Of a stretch of DNA of 48,816 nt, positions 27,001 through 34,060 are shown in pieces. The stretch spans positions 1-48,816 of the forward strand of contig NZ_CAKTFO010000021.1 in assembly GCF_934560975.1 (NCBI RefSeq), given 5' to 3'. Position 1 is the first letter of the stretch. Every line of letters begins with the position of its first letter. The translations under genes were made by a program, and so were the position numbers. The notes beneath the pieces were generated by a model that was not told where the DNA came from, did no database searches, and saw only the letters and a program-made list of their open reading frames with translations. This DNA is from an uncultured Sphingomonas sp. (GTDB lineage: Bacteria > Pseudomonadota > Alphaproteobacteria > Sphingomonadales > Sphingomonadaceae).

Positions 27001-27252
27001 GCTGGACGCGACCAGGTTCGGGTTGCGGACCAGGGTGCCGGTCACCACGATCTCGCCCGCGCTGTTTTCAGCGGCCGGCGGAGCCGATTCCTGGCTGCTG
27101 AAGCCGGCGGCGGGTGCGGCCGGATCGGTGCTCTGCACGCCGGTCTTCGGCTGGCTGGCCGGGTCGGAAGTCTGCGCAAAGGCGGGCGACGCCAGCGCCG
27201 CACCGACCAGCAAGGTCGATGTCAGCAGGCGCAAGCGATAGTGATTCGGCAT
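24034..27252 (-). CDS. TonB-dependent outer membrane receptor
   Basis: A 1072-residue receptor. The signal peptide (LRLLTSTLLVGAALASPAFA) is followed by a Pro/Ala-rich linker of about 45 residues, then a TonB-box-like stretch GEIVVTGTLV. The plug has QRNTAEELLRDLPGV, LRGLGNFRNVVLLDGTRI and GGAATTYGADAVSGVINFITR. The barrel fills the rest, with late motifs RAVRAPNIAELFSP, LRPEKSDSYTIGV and LTVSNLFDKAPP, ending GARFKF with the terminal Phe for BAM. There is no STN domain, so no sigma-factor signalling. Ten cysteines occur as five close pairs in predicted outer loops. The ligand is unknown. Neighbouring oxygenase and sulfotransferase genes set it apart from standard siderophore receptors. Confidence 0.95.
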   Translation of the reverse strand: MPNHYRLRLLTSTLLVGAALASPAFAQTSDPASQPKTGVQSTDPAAPAAGFSSQESAPPAAENSAGEIVVTGTLVRNPNLVASSPVSVVGQEEIQLRQRNTAEELLRDLPGVVPSIGSAVNNGNGGSSFADLRGLGNFRNVVLLDGTRITPSSTVGRVDLNNIPLSLVERVDTLTGGAATTYGADAVSGVINFITRSDFSGIEVNASEGISGRGDGESTRLDVTVGANFDDGRGNAVFSIGYQNSDPIYQDARRVSQNNYTSTSGGQGGSGTTVPGRFTLPTSYNSIVPDTGTLRPYVGSRDGFNFNPYNVFQTPFERFNIYGAGHYEISDNIEVYTRGLFSKNRVNTIIAPSGIFGQLAVIPVSNPYLPAAARNQFCANNDFDFSTPGIQTLTPAQCAAAATATNPNDPNFRSFTTTIGRRTAEVGPRQSEYVTNIFDYRVGLKLGITDSISLDLSGGYGESENRQTQSGYVLISRLRTSLYATNPNTCLSASPTVGNPNPLLPPLAAGGAGTNAGPGCVPVNIFGGNGSITPNQIPYLTAAATTQDSSSLAQARALLSGDFGVTSPFASDPIGFAAGAEYRKYRASQFADELSRTPGELGGAGGAVLPFSGGYEVYEGYGEVIAPLVSDKPFFESLTVEAGLRYSSYKVFADGSPKYDTWTYKAGGSWEPVGGVKVRGNYQRAVRAPNIAELFSPINTVLTNLATDPCRTTATYRGPADNAALRAVCLAQGAPASAIGAIQNPTAGQANTTVSGGTYLRPEKSDSYTIGVVLQPDFVPGLSITVDYYNITIKDAISQPVPGDLIAGCFGNSNASAITAASTSNPICSLFRRNPVTGGLDGDPASTQGLLFPASNSGYIMTDGIDLGVNYRRDLGFAKLNLSFQGNWTNRSKFQALTPGSQVPAGATIGGGLALPTTDTRGCVGFYSQNCGSPGSAGPSSSAGSLQPEFTWNQRTTLTFGALDVSLLWRHIDGMKAEPGTTTFQGTIATGALAGQEVNFGRIKAYNYFDLATRVGVNDNVDLTLTVSNLFDKAPPIVGGTIGSTSFNSGNTYPSTYDAIGRRFVVGARFKF

Positions 27253-27368
27253 AGCTACTGTCCCCTTTGTGGTCCGCTGTCCGGACCGATGCCTGTCGGC
27301 ATGTCATTGGCAGCCGACATGATCGGCTGGCTGCTAGCTGGCTAACCGATCTTATGTTGCGCTGCCAA

Positions 27369-27389
27369 TGCGATGGTCATCACATCGCA
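27369..27389. promoter_or_regulatory. inverted repeat upstream of the receptor, possible operator
   Basis: TGCGATG and CATCGCA pair exactly around a 7-base spacer, about 117 bases before the receptor ATG. Size and spacing fit a dimeric regulator site. No regulator gene lies nearby. Confidence 0.35.
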
Positions 27390-27421
27390 ACATTCTGCTG
27401 TCATGTAGCAGCAGCGCCACA

Positions 27422-27439
27422 CCTGAACGTCCGTTCAGG
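27422..27439. promoter_or_regulatory. 18-bp perfect palindrome, possible operator
   Basis: CCTGAACG-TC-CGTTCAGG is a perfect 8-2-8 palindrome. It sits 170 bases before the receptor start and 130 after the end of the upstream gene. It lacks a T-run, so a terminator is less likely than a protein-binding site. Confidence 0.45.
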
Positions 27440-27568
27440 CATGTCCTCGCCGTGGAGGGTGGGAGCGTCGCCTTGCGGGATCGACGAAGCGGGCCCCGCG
27501 CCCTGCCGCACGGCGCTGGGGCAAGGATGCCGCACCTCCGGCCTTGCGCCGCATTGCAGCAATTGCGG

Positions 27569-28537
27569 TCAGCCGAGCAGGTCGGCGGCTTGAACCTGCG
27601 CCTCGATCATGCGCCGCTCGTCCGCCGCATGCGCCAACCACGCCTCGCCAAGTGCGATGTCATGGGCCAGCGACGCCTCCAGCGCGGCCCGGCGCGTCAG
27701 CCGCGCATCATTGTCGAACGGCTCGTTCGGGTTCTTTGAATACGTGTTGAACAGGTCGCCGGCGACACATTGCGCCACGGCGGCGTCGGTCATGTCGACC
27801 TGCAATTGCGCCACCGCCGCCTTCAGCACCGGAGCCGGGTTGGCGAAGAAATCCTCCGCATTGCAGGTTCTCGCACGGGGCAGCGCGGCCAGGGCGCCCG
27901 CAAAGGCGCGCATCTGCGCCAGCCACAGGGCCGCGGCGCGCGCGCCATCCGCCAGCCCCGCCACGTCCCCCACCTTCGGCCCGAGCTGGGTCGAGACCCG
28001 GCGCAGCCAGTCGCGGTGATTGTCGCTGCGCAGGATCGCCAGCAGGTAATCGCGCAAGGGCAGATAGAGGAGGATGGCACGCGGCCGATCCTGCAGGGCA
28101 ATCAGTTCGGGCAGCACGAAGTTGACGGGCACATTGGCCTTCACCACCGTCGCGACATCGGTGCGGTATCGCTTGGACGCCATGGCAGCGGCCAACGCCA
28201 ACCGCCCGGCATCGCCCGCCACGGCACTCTGGCGCAACGCCAGCGGTTCGCGCAGCACCAGATTGCCGGAAAGCCCATCCAGCGCGCGTGCCAGCAGGGT
28301 CGAGCCGCAATGGGCGATGTGAAAGATCCAGCCGGTGGGTTGCGGCGGCGGCATGTTCACGAACAGGTCGAGCGCCACCCGCATCTGGCCCGCCCCCGCC
28401 GGAGAAATCCTGCCGTCCAGGAAGATCGACCGGTGATAGGCGGCCCGATCCATCGGCACGAAGATCGCGGCATCGCCGTCGAACGCCTGAAGATAATGGT
28501 CCGGCGAGGCGTAAAGGTCGGCAAGTGTCAGGGCCAT
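27569..28537 (-). CDS. sulfotransferase-like P-loop protein (atypical, second copy)
   Basis: A 322-residue homologue of the product of 19273-20343. The N-terminal 75 residues include AAIFVPMDRAAYHRSIFLDGRI, matching the VHFLPVPRAVHRTATFLTDE region of its relative. The P-loop-like motif is GWIFHIAHCGSTLLARALDGL near residue 75, closer to the classical GST(T/L) form. The 3'-phosphate-like region is AILLYLPLRDYLLAILRSDN. Near the C-terminus is NTYSKNPNEPFDNDARL, equivalent to HSKIDAGF. It is cytoplasmic by sequence. It reads toward the receptor gene, with 316 bases between, and is divergent from the TauD gene, 48 bases away. Confidence 0.65.
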   Translation of the reverse strand: MALTLADLYASPDHYLQAFDGDAAIFVPMDRAAYHRSIFLDGRISPAGAGQMRVALDLFVNMPPPQPTGWIFHIAHCGSTLLARALDGLSGNLVLREPLALRQSAVAGDAGRLALAAAMASKRYRTDVATVVKANVPVNFVLPELIALQDRPRAILLYLPLRDYLLAILRSDNHRDWLRRVSTQLGPKVGDVAGLADGARAAALWLAQMRAFAGALAALPRARTCNAEDFFANPAPVLKAAVAQLQVDMTDAAVAQCVAGDLFNTYSKNPNEPFDNDARLTRRAALEASLAHDIALGEAWLAHAADERRMIEAQVQAADLLG

Positions 28538-28585
28538 CGCATCAGGCTATAGCTAGCCGCCTTATCCGGCGCTATCCCGCGCGTC

Positions 28586-29551
28586 ATGCCCAAGGTCCAC
28601 CTGCCCCGCCCGGGTCAGCCGCACGTCATCATCGAACGCGAAGCGGAACCCGACATCCTCGCGCTCGACCCGGCGCTGGTGGTGGATAATTACAAGGCCC
28701 ATGGCGCATTGCTGTTTCGTGGATTCGGGGCCGACGTGCCTTGTTTCCGCCGCTTCGCGCGCCAGTTCTGCTCCACCTCGGTCCTGAACGAAAGCCCCGG
28801 GCGGCGGGCGCTGGAGGCGGAACATAATATCCACACGGTGGATGGCGGGACCGGAGCGTTCAACCTCCATCCCGAACTGTCACGCGAACCGTGGAAGCCG
28901 GATGCGGCCTTCTTCGGCTGCATGTCGGCGCCTTCGGTCGGTGGCGCGACCACGATCTGCGACGGGGTGGAGCTGGTCCGTGCCCTGCCCGCAGATGTGC
29001 GCGGGGGGCTGGAACATCGCCGTTTGCTGTACATCATGCCGACCTGGCCGGAATTGCTGGATTACTGGCTCGGCGTGGCCGATCCGACCGATGCGCAGCT
29101 GGCGGCGGCGCCTGCATCCTGCCCCTATTTCTTTCGCCGCATCCACGGGCATGTGCTGCGCATCTTCACGCGCCCGGCGCTGCACCGGCCGATGTTCACG
29201 GACGCCCCCGCCTTCGGCAATTTCCTGCTGTTCGCGCGGTTCAACAACGGCCGCCCCAACCACCCGCTGCTGGACGATGGCCAGCTGGTGCCGGAGGCAT
29301 GGTTGCAGGCGATCAAGGCGACGGGCGACCGGCTGTCCGTGCCGATCGCCTGGCGGAATGGCGACGTGCTGATGCTGGACAATACCCGCTTCATGCACGG
29401 CCGCACCCCGATCGTGGACGCCAGCGAGCGGCTGATCGCGACCTTTTTCGGCTTCCTCAACTTCGCCCGGCCGGATCCCGAGGAGCCGCCGAACGCCATC
29501 TGGCGGCAACGGGATTTCCGCCCCCCGCTGCCGCCAGATTTTCCGCGCTGA
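28586..29551 (+). CDS. TauD/TfdA-family (SyrP-like) 2-oxoglutarate dioxygenase
   Basis: A 321-residue Fe(II)/2-oxoglutarate oxygenase. Metal ligands are H95 and E97 (in FNLHPELS) and the distal H271 (in TRFMHGR); R282 is placed to bind 2-oxoglutarate. The HxE form, with the WKPDAAFFGCMSAPSVGGATTICDG block that follows, is typical of SyrP-like and other biosynthetic members that hydroxylate amino acids, often on carrier proteins, rather than taurine dioxygenase. The substrate is unknown; no carrier protein or peptide synthetase is in the window. It is divergent from the sulfotransferase-like gene and ends 3 bases from the convergent M23 gene. Confidence 0.87.
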   Translation: MPKVHLPRPGQPHVIIEREAEPDILALDPALVVDNYKAHGALLFRGFGADVPCFRRFARQFCSTSVLNESPGRRALEAEHNIHTVDGGTGAFNLHPELSREPWKPDAAFFGCMSAPSVGGATTICDGVELVRALPADVRGGLEHRRLLYIMPTWPELLDYWLGVADPTDAQLAAAPASCPYFFRRIHGHVLRIFTRPALHRPMFTDAPAFGNFLLFARFNNGRPNHPLLDDGQLVPEAWLQAIKATGDRLSVPIAWRNGDVLMLDNTRFMHGRTPIVDASERLIATFFGFLNFARPDPEEPPNAIWRQRDFRPPLPPDFPR

Positions 29552-29554
29552 CGG

Positions 29555-30475
29555 TCAGGTGCCCGGCATCGGGCCGACCAGGAACAGCGGATCGATCCGC
29601 AGGCCGTTCCAGGTCATGCCCCAGTGGAGGTGCGGGCCGGTGGCGCGCCCGGTCATGCCGATCGTGCCGATCGGCTGGCCGCGGGAGATGCGCTGCCCGG
29701 TGCGGACCTGGATCCGCTGGAGGTGCATCATCGCGCTGACCAGGCCGAAGCCATGGTCGATCATCACCAGATTGCCTTCCAGGCTGAACGGGTTATCGGT
29801 CGCCAGCACCACCACGCCATCGGCCGGCGCCAGCGCAGGCGTGCCGGTAATGTCCTGCCCGCCGACAGCGCGGGCGATGTCCAGCCCGCCATGATAGGCG
29901 CCCCGCACGCCGCCGGCATAGATGCGCTGGGAGCCGAACAAGGTGCTGATCCGCCCCACCGCCGGCCACTGGAAGCACTGACGCCAGCCGTCGCTGTCGA
30001 CGTTGGCGGCACGCGCCGTCTCGATCTGCGCCAGCTCGGCCGAGCGGATGCGCTGATAGGCCGCGCTGGGCGAGGTGCCGCGCGACAGGGTCTTGAGCTC
30101 GGAAATGTCCCAGGCATGGGGTGAGACGGTGAGCGGCAGGCGCAGCAGCCGCCCGTTCTGCATCCGCGCCTCCAGCACGGCATTGGGCTGGGCGTCGCGC
30201 TCGAACCCGATGATGAAGGTGCCGTCGGGCGCGAAGCGCACCGGCTTGCCGTCCAGCAGCAGCAGGGACGTGCCGAGCGGCACCATGCCCTTCAGCAAGG
30301 CCCCCTGTTCCGGCTGGCGATCCAGCCCGAAGATGGACGGGGCCACCACCTGCGGCGGCGGTGGCGCGACAGGCTGGCTGACAGGGGCCATGGCGACCGG
30401 CGCCGGCTTGGCTTCCGGGCGGGGAATGCAGGCGGTGCAGGCGAGAAGCAGACCGACCGAAAATGCGATCCTCAA
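29555..30475 (-). CDS. M23-family peptidase, lipoprotein
   Basis: A 306-residue envelope protein. It starts at TTG (30475), whose bases overlap the stop of the upstream DUF2093 gene, giving RIAFSVGLLLACTAC with a lipobox-like end. A Pro/Ala-rich linker and an SH3-like domain (about 60-150) precede the LytM/M23 domain from about 180. The Zn ligands are visible as YHGGLDIA (H and D) and HLHWG. Members cut or bind peptidoglycan cross-bridges in the periplasm. An ATG/GTG start giving a longer protein without the signal at the terminus is possible but less likely. Confidence 0.85.
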   Translation of the reverse strand: MRIAFSVGLLLACTACIPRPEAKPAPVAMAPVSQPVAPPPPQVVAPSIFGLDRQPEQGALLKGMVPLGTSLLLLDGKPVRFAPDGTFIIGFERDAQPNAVLEARMQNGRLLRLPLTVSPHAWDISELKTLSRGTSPSAAYQRIRSAELAQIETARAANVDSDGWRQCFQWPAVGRISTLFGSQRIYAGGVRGAYHGGLDIARAVGGQDITGTPALAPADGVVVLATDNPFSLEGNLVMIDHGFGLVSAMMHLQRIQVRTGQRISRGQPIGTIGMTGRATGPHLHWGMTWNGLRIDPLFLVGPMPGT

Positions 30476-30669
30476 GCGGCGGCCTCCGCCTCGCTGGCGA
30501 ACTGCGCCGTGGAATAAGGCTCCTGCCGCGTCACGCTCCAATAGCGCAGGTCCTCCAGCGCGATCGGCTCGCCGGTGCGGGCGCAGGCGACATGGTCGCC
30601 CGGCACCAGCACCCGGAAATGGTTGGCGAGATAGTGGAGCTTGGCGGCACGCCCCTGCGCCATCAACAT
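30472..30669 (-). CDS. DUF2093 family small protein
   Basis: A 65-residue protein with the DUF2093 pattern: AKLHYLANHFRVLVPGDHVACARTGEPIALEDLRYWSVTRQEPY. The family is small, soluble and found almost only in alphaproteobacteria; its function is unknown. ATG at 30669 has AAAGG nine to ten bases upstream; ATG at 30663 is an alternative. It lies between xseA and the M23 gene, in the same direction as both, and its stop overlaps the M23 start. Confidence 0.82.
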   Translation of the reverse strand: MLMAQGRAAKLHYLANHFRVLVPGDHVACARTGEPIALEDLRYWSVTRQEPYSTAQFASEAEAAA

Positions 30670-30691
30670 CGATACGGGCCTTTCACGATCG

Positions 30692-32104
30692 TCACAGCAG
30701 GTTAGGCTGCTCGGGTTTGGGGCGACCATAAGAAGGCGCGCGCGCGCCCTCAACCCGCGCGGCGACCTTTCCGTCCGCGAAAACGAGCGTCACGCCGCCC
30801 GCCGCCTTGGCCGCCGCGACATTGCTGACCACCGCCCCGTCGCGGCCCTCCACCCGGGCATAGCCGCGCGCCAGCGGGCGATCGGGGTGCAGCTGCTCCG
30901 CCACCCGCCACAAATTGGCGAGGCGTTGCCGCCCCTCCTCCACCCGCCGCGTCACCAGTTCGGGCCGCAGCCGCGCCGCCGTCAGCCGGGCGCGTTCCCG
31001 CGCGATCCGCTGGTTCAGCACGGCCGGCCGCAGCGCGCCGGCGGCCTGGGCCAGCTCGCTCCTGGCATCCGCCGCCCGCCGCGCCAGCGCACGGGGCAGC
31101 CGCTCGCTGAGGTCGTCCAGCCGCTGCCGCTGCGGCCCGAGCAAACGGTCCGGCGTCGGCAGGTGGCGCGAAACCGCCGCCAGTTTCTCCGCCGCATGCT
31201 CGCGATAGCGGCGCGCGCAACGTCCGCTCCGCAAGCCCAGTTCGCGCACGGTGGCGAGCAGGTCGGCGCGCACCGGCACCGCAATCTCGGCGGCGGCGGT
31301 CGGCGTCGGCGCGCGCACGTCGGCGGCGAAGTCGCATAGGGTGACGTCGGTTTCGTGGCCCACGGCCGATATGATCGGGATGGTGGAGGCGGCGATCGCC
31401 CGCACCACCATCTCCTCGTTGAAGGCCCACAGATCCTCGATCGATCCGCCGCCGCGCGCGACGATGATCAGGTCGGGCGGCTGCGGCAGCTCGGCCAGGC
31501 CGCGAATGCCGGCCGCGACCTGCTGCGCCGCGCCCTCCCCCTGCACCGCCACCGGCCACACCAGCACGTGGCTGGGGCAGCGATCCGCCAGCCGATGCAG
31601 GATGTCGCGGATCACCGCGCCCGTGGGCGAGGTCACTACCCCGATCCGGCGCGGCAGGAACGGCAGCGGCTGCTTGCGCTCCTGCGCGAACAGCCCCTCC
31701 GCCGCCAGCGTCCGCCGGCGCTGGTCGAGCAGCGCCATCAACGCGCCCTGCCCGGCCAGCTCCATCCGCTCGATCACGATCTGGTAGCGCGACCGGCCGG
31801 GATAGGTGGTGAGTCGCCCGGTCGCGATCACCTCGGCCCCATCCTCCGGCCGGAAGGCGACGGGAGTCCCCTTCCAGATCACCGCGTCAAGGCAGGCGCG
31901 GTCATCCTTCAACGTCAGGTAGCTATGGCCGGACCCGACCCGCTTGAACCCGGAAATCTCGCCGCGCACCCGCACATGGGCGAAGGCATCCTCTACCGAT
32001 CGCTTGAGCGCGCCCGACAGTTCGGAGACGGAGAGAGCGGGCGCGTTGTCGCCGGCCACCTCCTCGGCTAACAGCCGGCCGTTTTCGGGGAGATGTGACG
32101 TCAT
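30692..32104 (-). CDS. xseA: exodeoxyribonuclease VII large subunit
   Basis: A 470-residue subunit of exonuclease VII, which degrades single-stranded DNA in both directions. The N-terminal OB domain (about 15-110, with VRVRGEISGFKRVGSGHSYLTLKDD) is followed by the catalytic Exonuc_VII_L domain: IGVVTSPTGAVIRDILHR, LIIVARGGGSIEDLWAFNEE and AVGHETDVTLCDFAADVRAPTPTAAAE. A long arginine-rich coiled-coil follows, then the C-terminal LARGYARV. ATG at 32104 has AGGA five bases upstream and is preferred over the in-frame start at 32119. Its start codon overlaps the purD start on the other strand. Confidence 0.95.
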   Translation of the reverse strand: MTSHLPENGRLLAEEVAGDNAPALSVSELSGALKRSVEDAFAHVRVRGEISGFKRVGSGHSYLTLKDDRACLDAVIWKGTPVAFRPEDGAEVIATGRLTTYPGRSRYQIVIERMELAGQGALMALLDQRRRTLAAEGLFAQERKQPLPFLPRRIGVVTSPTGAVIRDILHRLADRCPSHVLVWPVAVQGEGAAQQVAAGIRGLAELPQPPDLIIVARGGGSIEDLWAFNEEMVVRAIAASTIPIISAVGHETDVTLCDFAADVRAPTPTAAAEIAVPVRADLLATVRELGLRSGRCARRYREHAAEKLAAVSRHLPTPDRLLGPQRQRLDDLSERLPRALARRAADARSELAQAAGALRPAVLNQRIARERARLTAARLRPELVTRRVEEGRQRLANLWRVAEQLHPDRPLARGYARVEGRDGAVVSNVAAAKAAGGVTLVFADGKVAARVEGARAPSYGRPKPEQPNLL

Positions 32105-33374
32105 GAAGGTCCTGCTCATCGGTTCGGGCGGGCGCGAACATGCGCTGGCGTGGAAGCTGGCGCAATCGCCCCGACTGTCCAGGCTCTACGCCACGCCAGG
32201 CAATCCGGGTATCGCCGAAGTGGCCGAATGCATTGAAATCGCGCCGGATGCCATAGTCGGCTTCGCGCGCGAGGAGAATGTTGGCCTGGTCGTGATCGGC
32301 CCGGAACAGCCGCTGGTCGATGGGCTGGCCGACCGGTTGCGCGCGGAAGGCGTGCTGGTGTTCGGCCCCGATGCGGCGGCGGCCCAGCTGGAAGGGTCCA
32401 AGGGCTTCACCAAGGATCTGTGCGCGCGGGCCAACATCCCCACCGCGCGCTACCAACGCTTCCGCGACGCTGCGGCGGCCAAGGCGGCCCTGCCGGATTA
32501 CGGACTGCCCGTGGTCATCAAGGCCGATGGCCTCGCCGCCGGCAAGGGCGTGGTGATCCCGACCACGGCGGAGGAGGCCGGGGCGGCGATCGACGGCATG
32601 TTCGCGGGCGGTTTCGGCGCGGCCGGGGCGGAGGTCGTGATCGAACAATTCCTGACCGGTGAAGAGGCCAGCTTCTTCGCACTGACCGACGGCCGCACCG
32701 TATTGCCCTTCGGCACCGCCCAGGATCACAAGCGCGTGGGCGACGGCGACACCGGCCCCAACACCGGCGGCATGGGCGCCTACAGCCCGGCCGGTATCGT
32801 CACGCCGGATGTGGAACGGCAGGTGATGGACCGCATCGTCCGTCCCACCGTGGACACGCTGGCGGCCGAGGGCACGCCGTATTCGGGCGTGCTATACGCC
32901 GGATTGATGCTGACCGATCAAGGCCCGCAGCTGATCGAATATAATTGCCGCTTCGGCGATCCCGAGGCGCAGGCATTGATGATGCGCTTCGACGGTGACC
33001 TGGTCGACCTGCTCGCCAAGGTGGCGGAAGGACGCTTGGAGGAAGCCGGGGCGGTGACGCTGGCGGACCGTGTCGCGCTGACGGTGGTGATGGCGGCGGA
33101 GGGCTATCCGGGCACGCCGACGCGCGGCGGCGCCATCGGCGGCATTGCCGAGGCGGAGGCGGGCGGCGCGCGCGTCTTCCAGGCGGGCACCACCTTGGTG
33201 AACGGGCAACTGGTGGCGGCCGGCGGCCGGGTGCTGGCGGTCACCGCGACCGGCGACACAGTGGCACAGGCGCAACAAGCCGCCTACAGCGCCGTTGAGC
33301 GGATCGACTTTCCCACCGGCTTCTGCCGCCGCGACATCGGCTGGCGCGAAGTTGCGCGGGAGGGCGTTGCCTGA
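32103..33374 (+). CDS. purD: phosphoribosylamine-glycine ligase
   Basis: A 423-residue ATP-grasp enzyme that joins glycine to phosphoribosylamine in purine synthesis. The N-domain has LLIGSGGREHALAWKL and the GPEQPLVDGL segment. The ATP-grasp core has SKGFTKDL, PVVIKADGLAAGKGVV, the GEEASFFALTDG region and metal-binding EYNCRFGDPEAQ. It starts at ATG 32103 with GGAG ten bases before; the upstream open frame is antisense to xseA. The start codon shares two bases with that of xseA, so each promoter must lie inside the other gene. Confidence 0.96.
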   Translation: MKVLLIGSGGREHALAWKLAQSPRLSRLYATPGNPGIAEVAECIEIAPDAIVGFAREENVGLVVIGPEQPLVDGLADRLRAEGVLVFGPDAAAAQLEGSKGFTKDLCARANIPTARYQRFRDAAAAKAALPDYGLPVVIKADGLAAGKGVVIPTTAEEAGAAIDGMFAGGFGAAGAEVVIEQFLTGEEASFFALTDGRTVLPFGTAQDHKRVGDGDTGPNTGGMGAYSPAGIVTPDVERQVMDRIVRPTVDTLAAEGTPYSGVLYAGLMLTDQGPQLIEYNCRFGDPEAQALMMRFDGDLVDLLAKVAEGRLEEAGAVTLADRVALTVVMAAEGYPGTPTRGGAIGGIAEAEAGGARVFQAGTTLVNGQLVAAGGRVLAVTATGDTVAQAQQAAYSAVERIDFPTGFCRRDIGWREVAREGVA

Positions 33375-33423
33375 TCGCCGACAGCGGCGTTAGGGCATCT
33401 TCGACACACCAAAGGGAGCAGGA

Positions 33424-33939
33424 ATGAACGACCCCACCACCTTGATCATCATCGCCGTCGTCGTGGTGGTGGCACTCTTGTTGCTGTTCCTGCTGCGCGG
33501 TCGCCGCCAGCATGTCGATTTCACCGCCACCACCGCCGCTCCGCCCCGCGCCGCCACGCCCGCAGCGGAGCCGGTGGCGCAACCGGACGAAGGCCACGGC
33601 GTCGCATCGGAGATCACCGCCGCGATCGAAGACGTGGTGGACCAGTTCATCGGGCTGGACGCGCACCCGTCGGGTCAGGCGGCGGCCGTGCCGGCGGGCG
33701 ACACGCTGACCCAACTCAAGGGCCTGGGCCCCAAGGCCGCGAGCCGGCTGGCCGAACTCGGCGTCACCCGCTTCGACCAGATGGCCGCCTGGAACGAGGA
33801 TGACGTGGCCTCGATCGATGCGCAGATGGGCGCGTTCAAGGGCCGCATCACCCGTGATCGCTGGGTGGATCAGGCCAAACTCCTCTCCACCGGAGACACG
33901 AGCGCGTTCGAGGCGGAGTTCGGCAAGCTCGGCAGCTGA
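33424..33939 (+). CDS. single-span membrane protein with helix-hairpin-helix domain
   Basis: A 171-residue protein. A strong membrane segment (TLIIIAVVVVVALLLLFLL, residues 6-24) is followed by RGRRQ, which predicts a cytoplasmic C-terminus. After a Pro/Ala linker comes an HhH-like domain: LTQLKGLGPKAASRLAELGVTRFDQMAAW, then DVASIDAQMGAFKGRITRDRWVDQAKLL. This domain is also found fused to NADH dehydrogenase subunit E and in stand-alone alphaproteobacterial proteins. Its role is unknown. GGGAGCAGG precedes the ATG. It lies 49 bases after purD and may be co-transcribed. Confidence 0.75.
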   Translation: MNDPTTLIIIAVVVVVALLLLFLLRGRRQHVDFTATTAAPPRAATPAAEPVAQPDEGHGVASEITAAIEDVVDQFIGLDAHPSGQAAAVPAGDTLTQLKGLGPKAASRLAELGVTRFDQMAAWNEDDVASIDAQMGAFKGRITRDRWVDQAKLLSTGDTSAFEAEFGKLGS

Positions 33940-33987
33940 AGCGGTTCGCGATCCGGCCGGGCCGGGATCATCGCATCATCTCCCCGT

Positions 33988-34060
33988 GCTCCTGCGAAAG
34001 CAGGAGCCCAAGGGCCGAGCGATTGGCCTCGTGGCTTTGGGCTCCTGCGTTCGCGGGAGC
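33988..34060. repeat. paired REP-like hairpins
   Basis: GCTCCTGC-GAAA-GCAGGAGC (33988-34007) and GCTCCTGC-GTTC-GCGGGAGC (34041-34060) lie 33 bases apart between convergent genes. The flanking words GAGCCCAA and TTGGGCTC can also pair, so the whole block can fold as one long structure. Confidence 0.75.

Larger units (their letters stand above)
27253..27568. other. receptor upstream region with three inverted repeats
   Basis: This gap of 316 bases lies between the receptor start and the upstream sulfotransferase-like gene. It holds inverted repeats at 27311-27329 (CAGCCGA/TCGGCTG), 27369-27389 (TGCGATG/CATCGCA) and 27422-27439 (perfect palindrome). I find no gene in it. I cannot place a promoter with confidence. 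Confidence 0.5.

Noticed and set aside
23929..27345. 1138-codon open frame antisense to the TonB receptor
   Set aside because: It mirrors the receptor codons, is Arg/Gly-rich without domains, and spans the receptor terminator and signal region; a GC-rich shadow.
27422..27439. LexA/SOS box
   Set aside because: GAAC-N4-GTTC resembles the Gram-positive LexA site, whereas alphaproteobacterial LexA uses the direct repeat GTTC-N7-GTTC; the neighbouring genes are not SOS genes.
17924..29551. Lasso peptide or NRPS cluster
   Set aside because: No lasso cyclase, B-protein, isopeptidase, carrier protein or adenylation domain is present, although TonB receptors and sulfotransferases can accompany such clusters.
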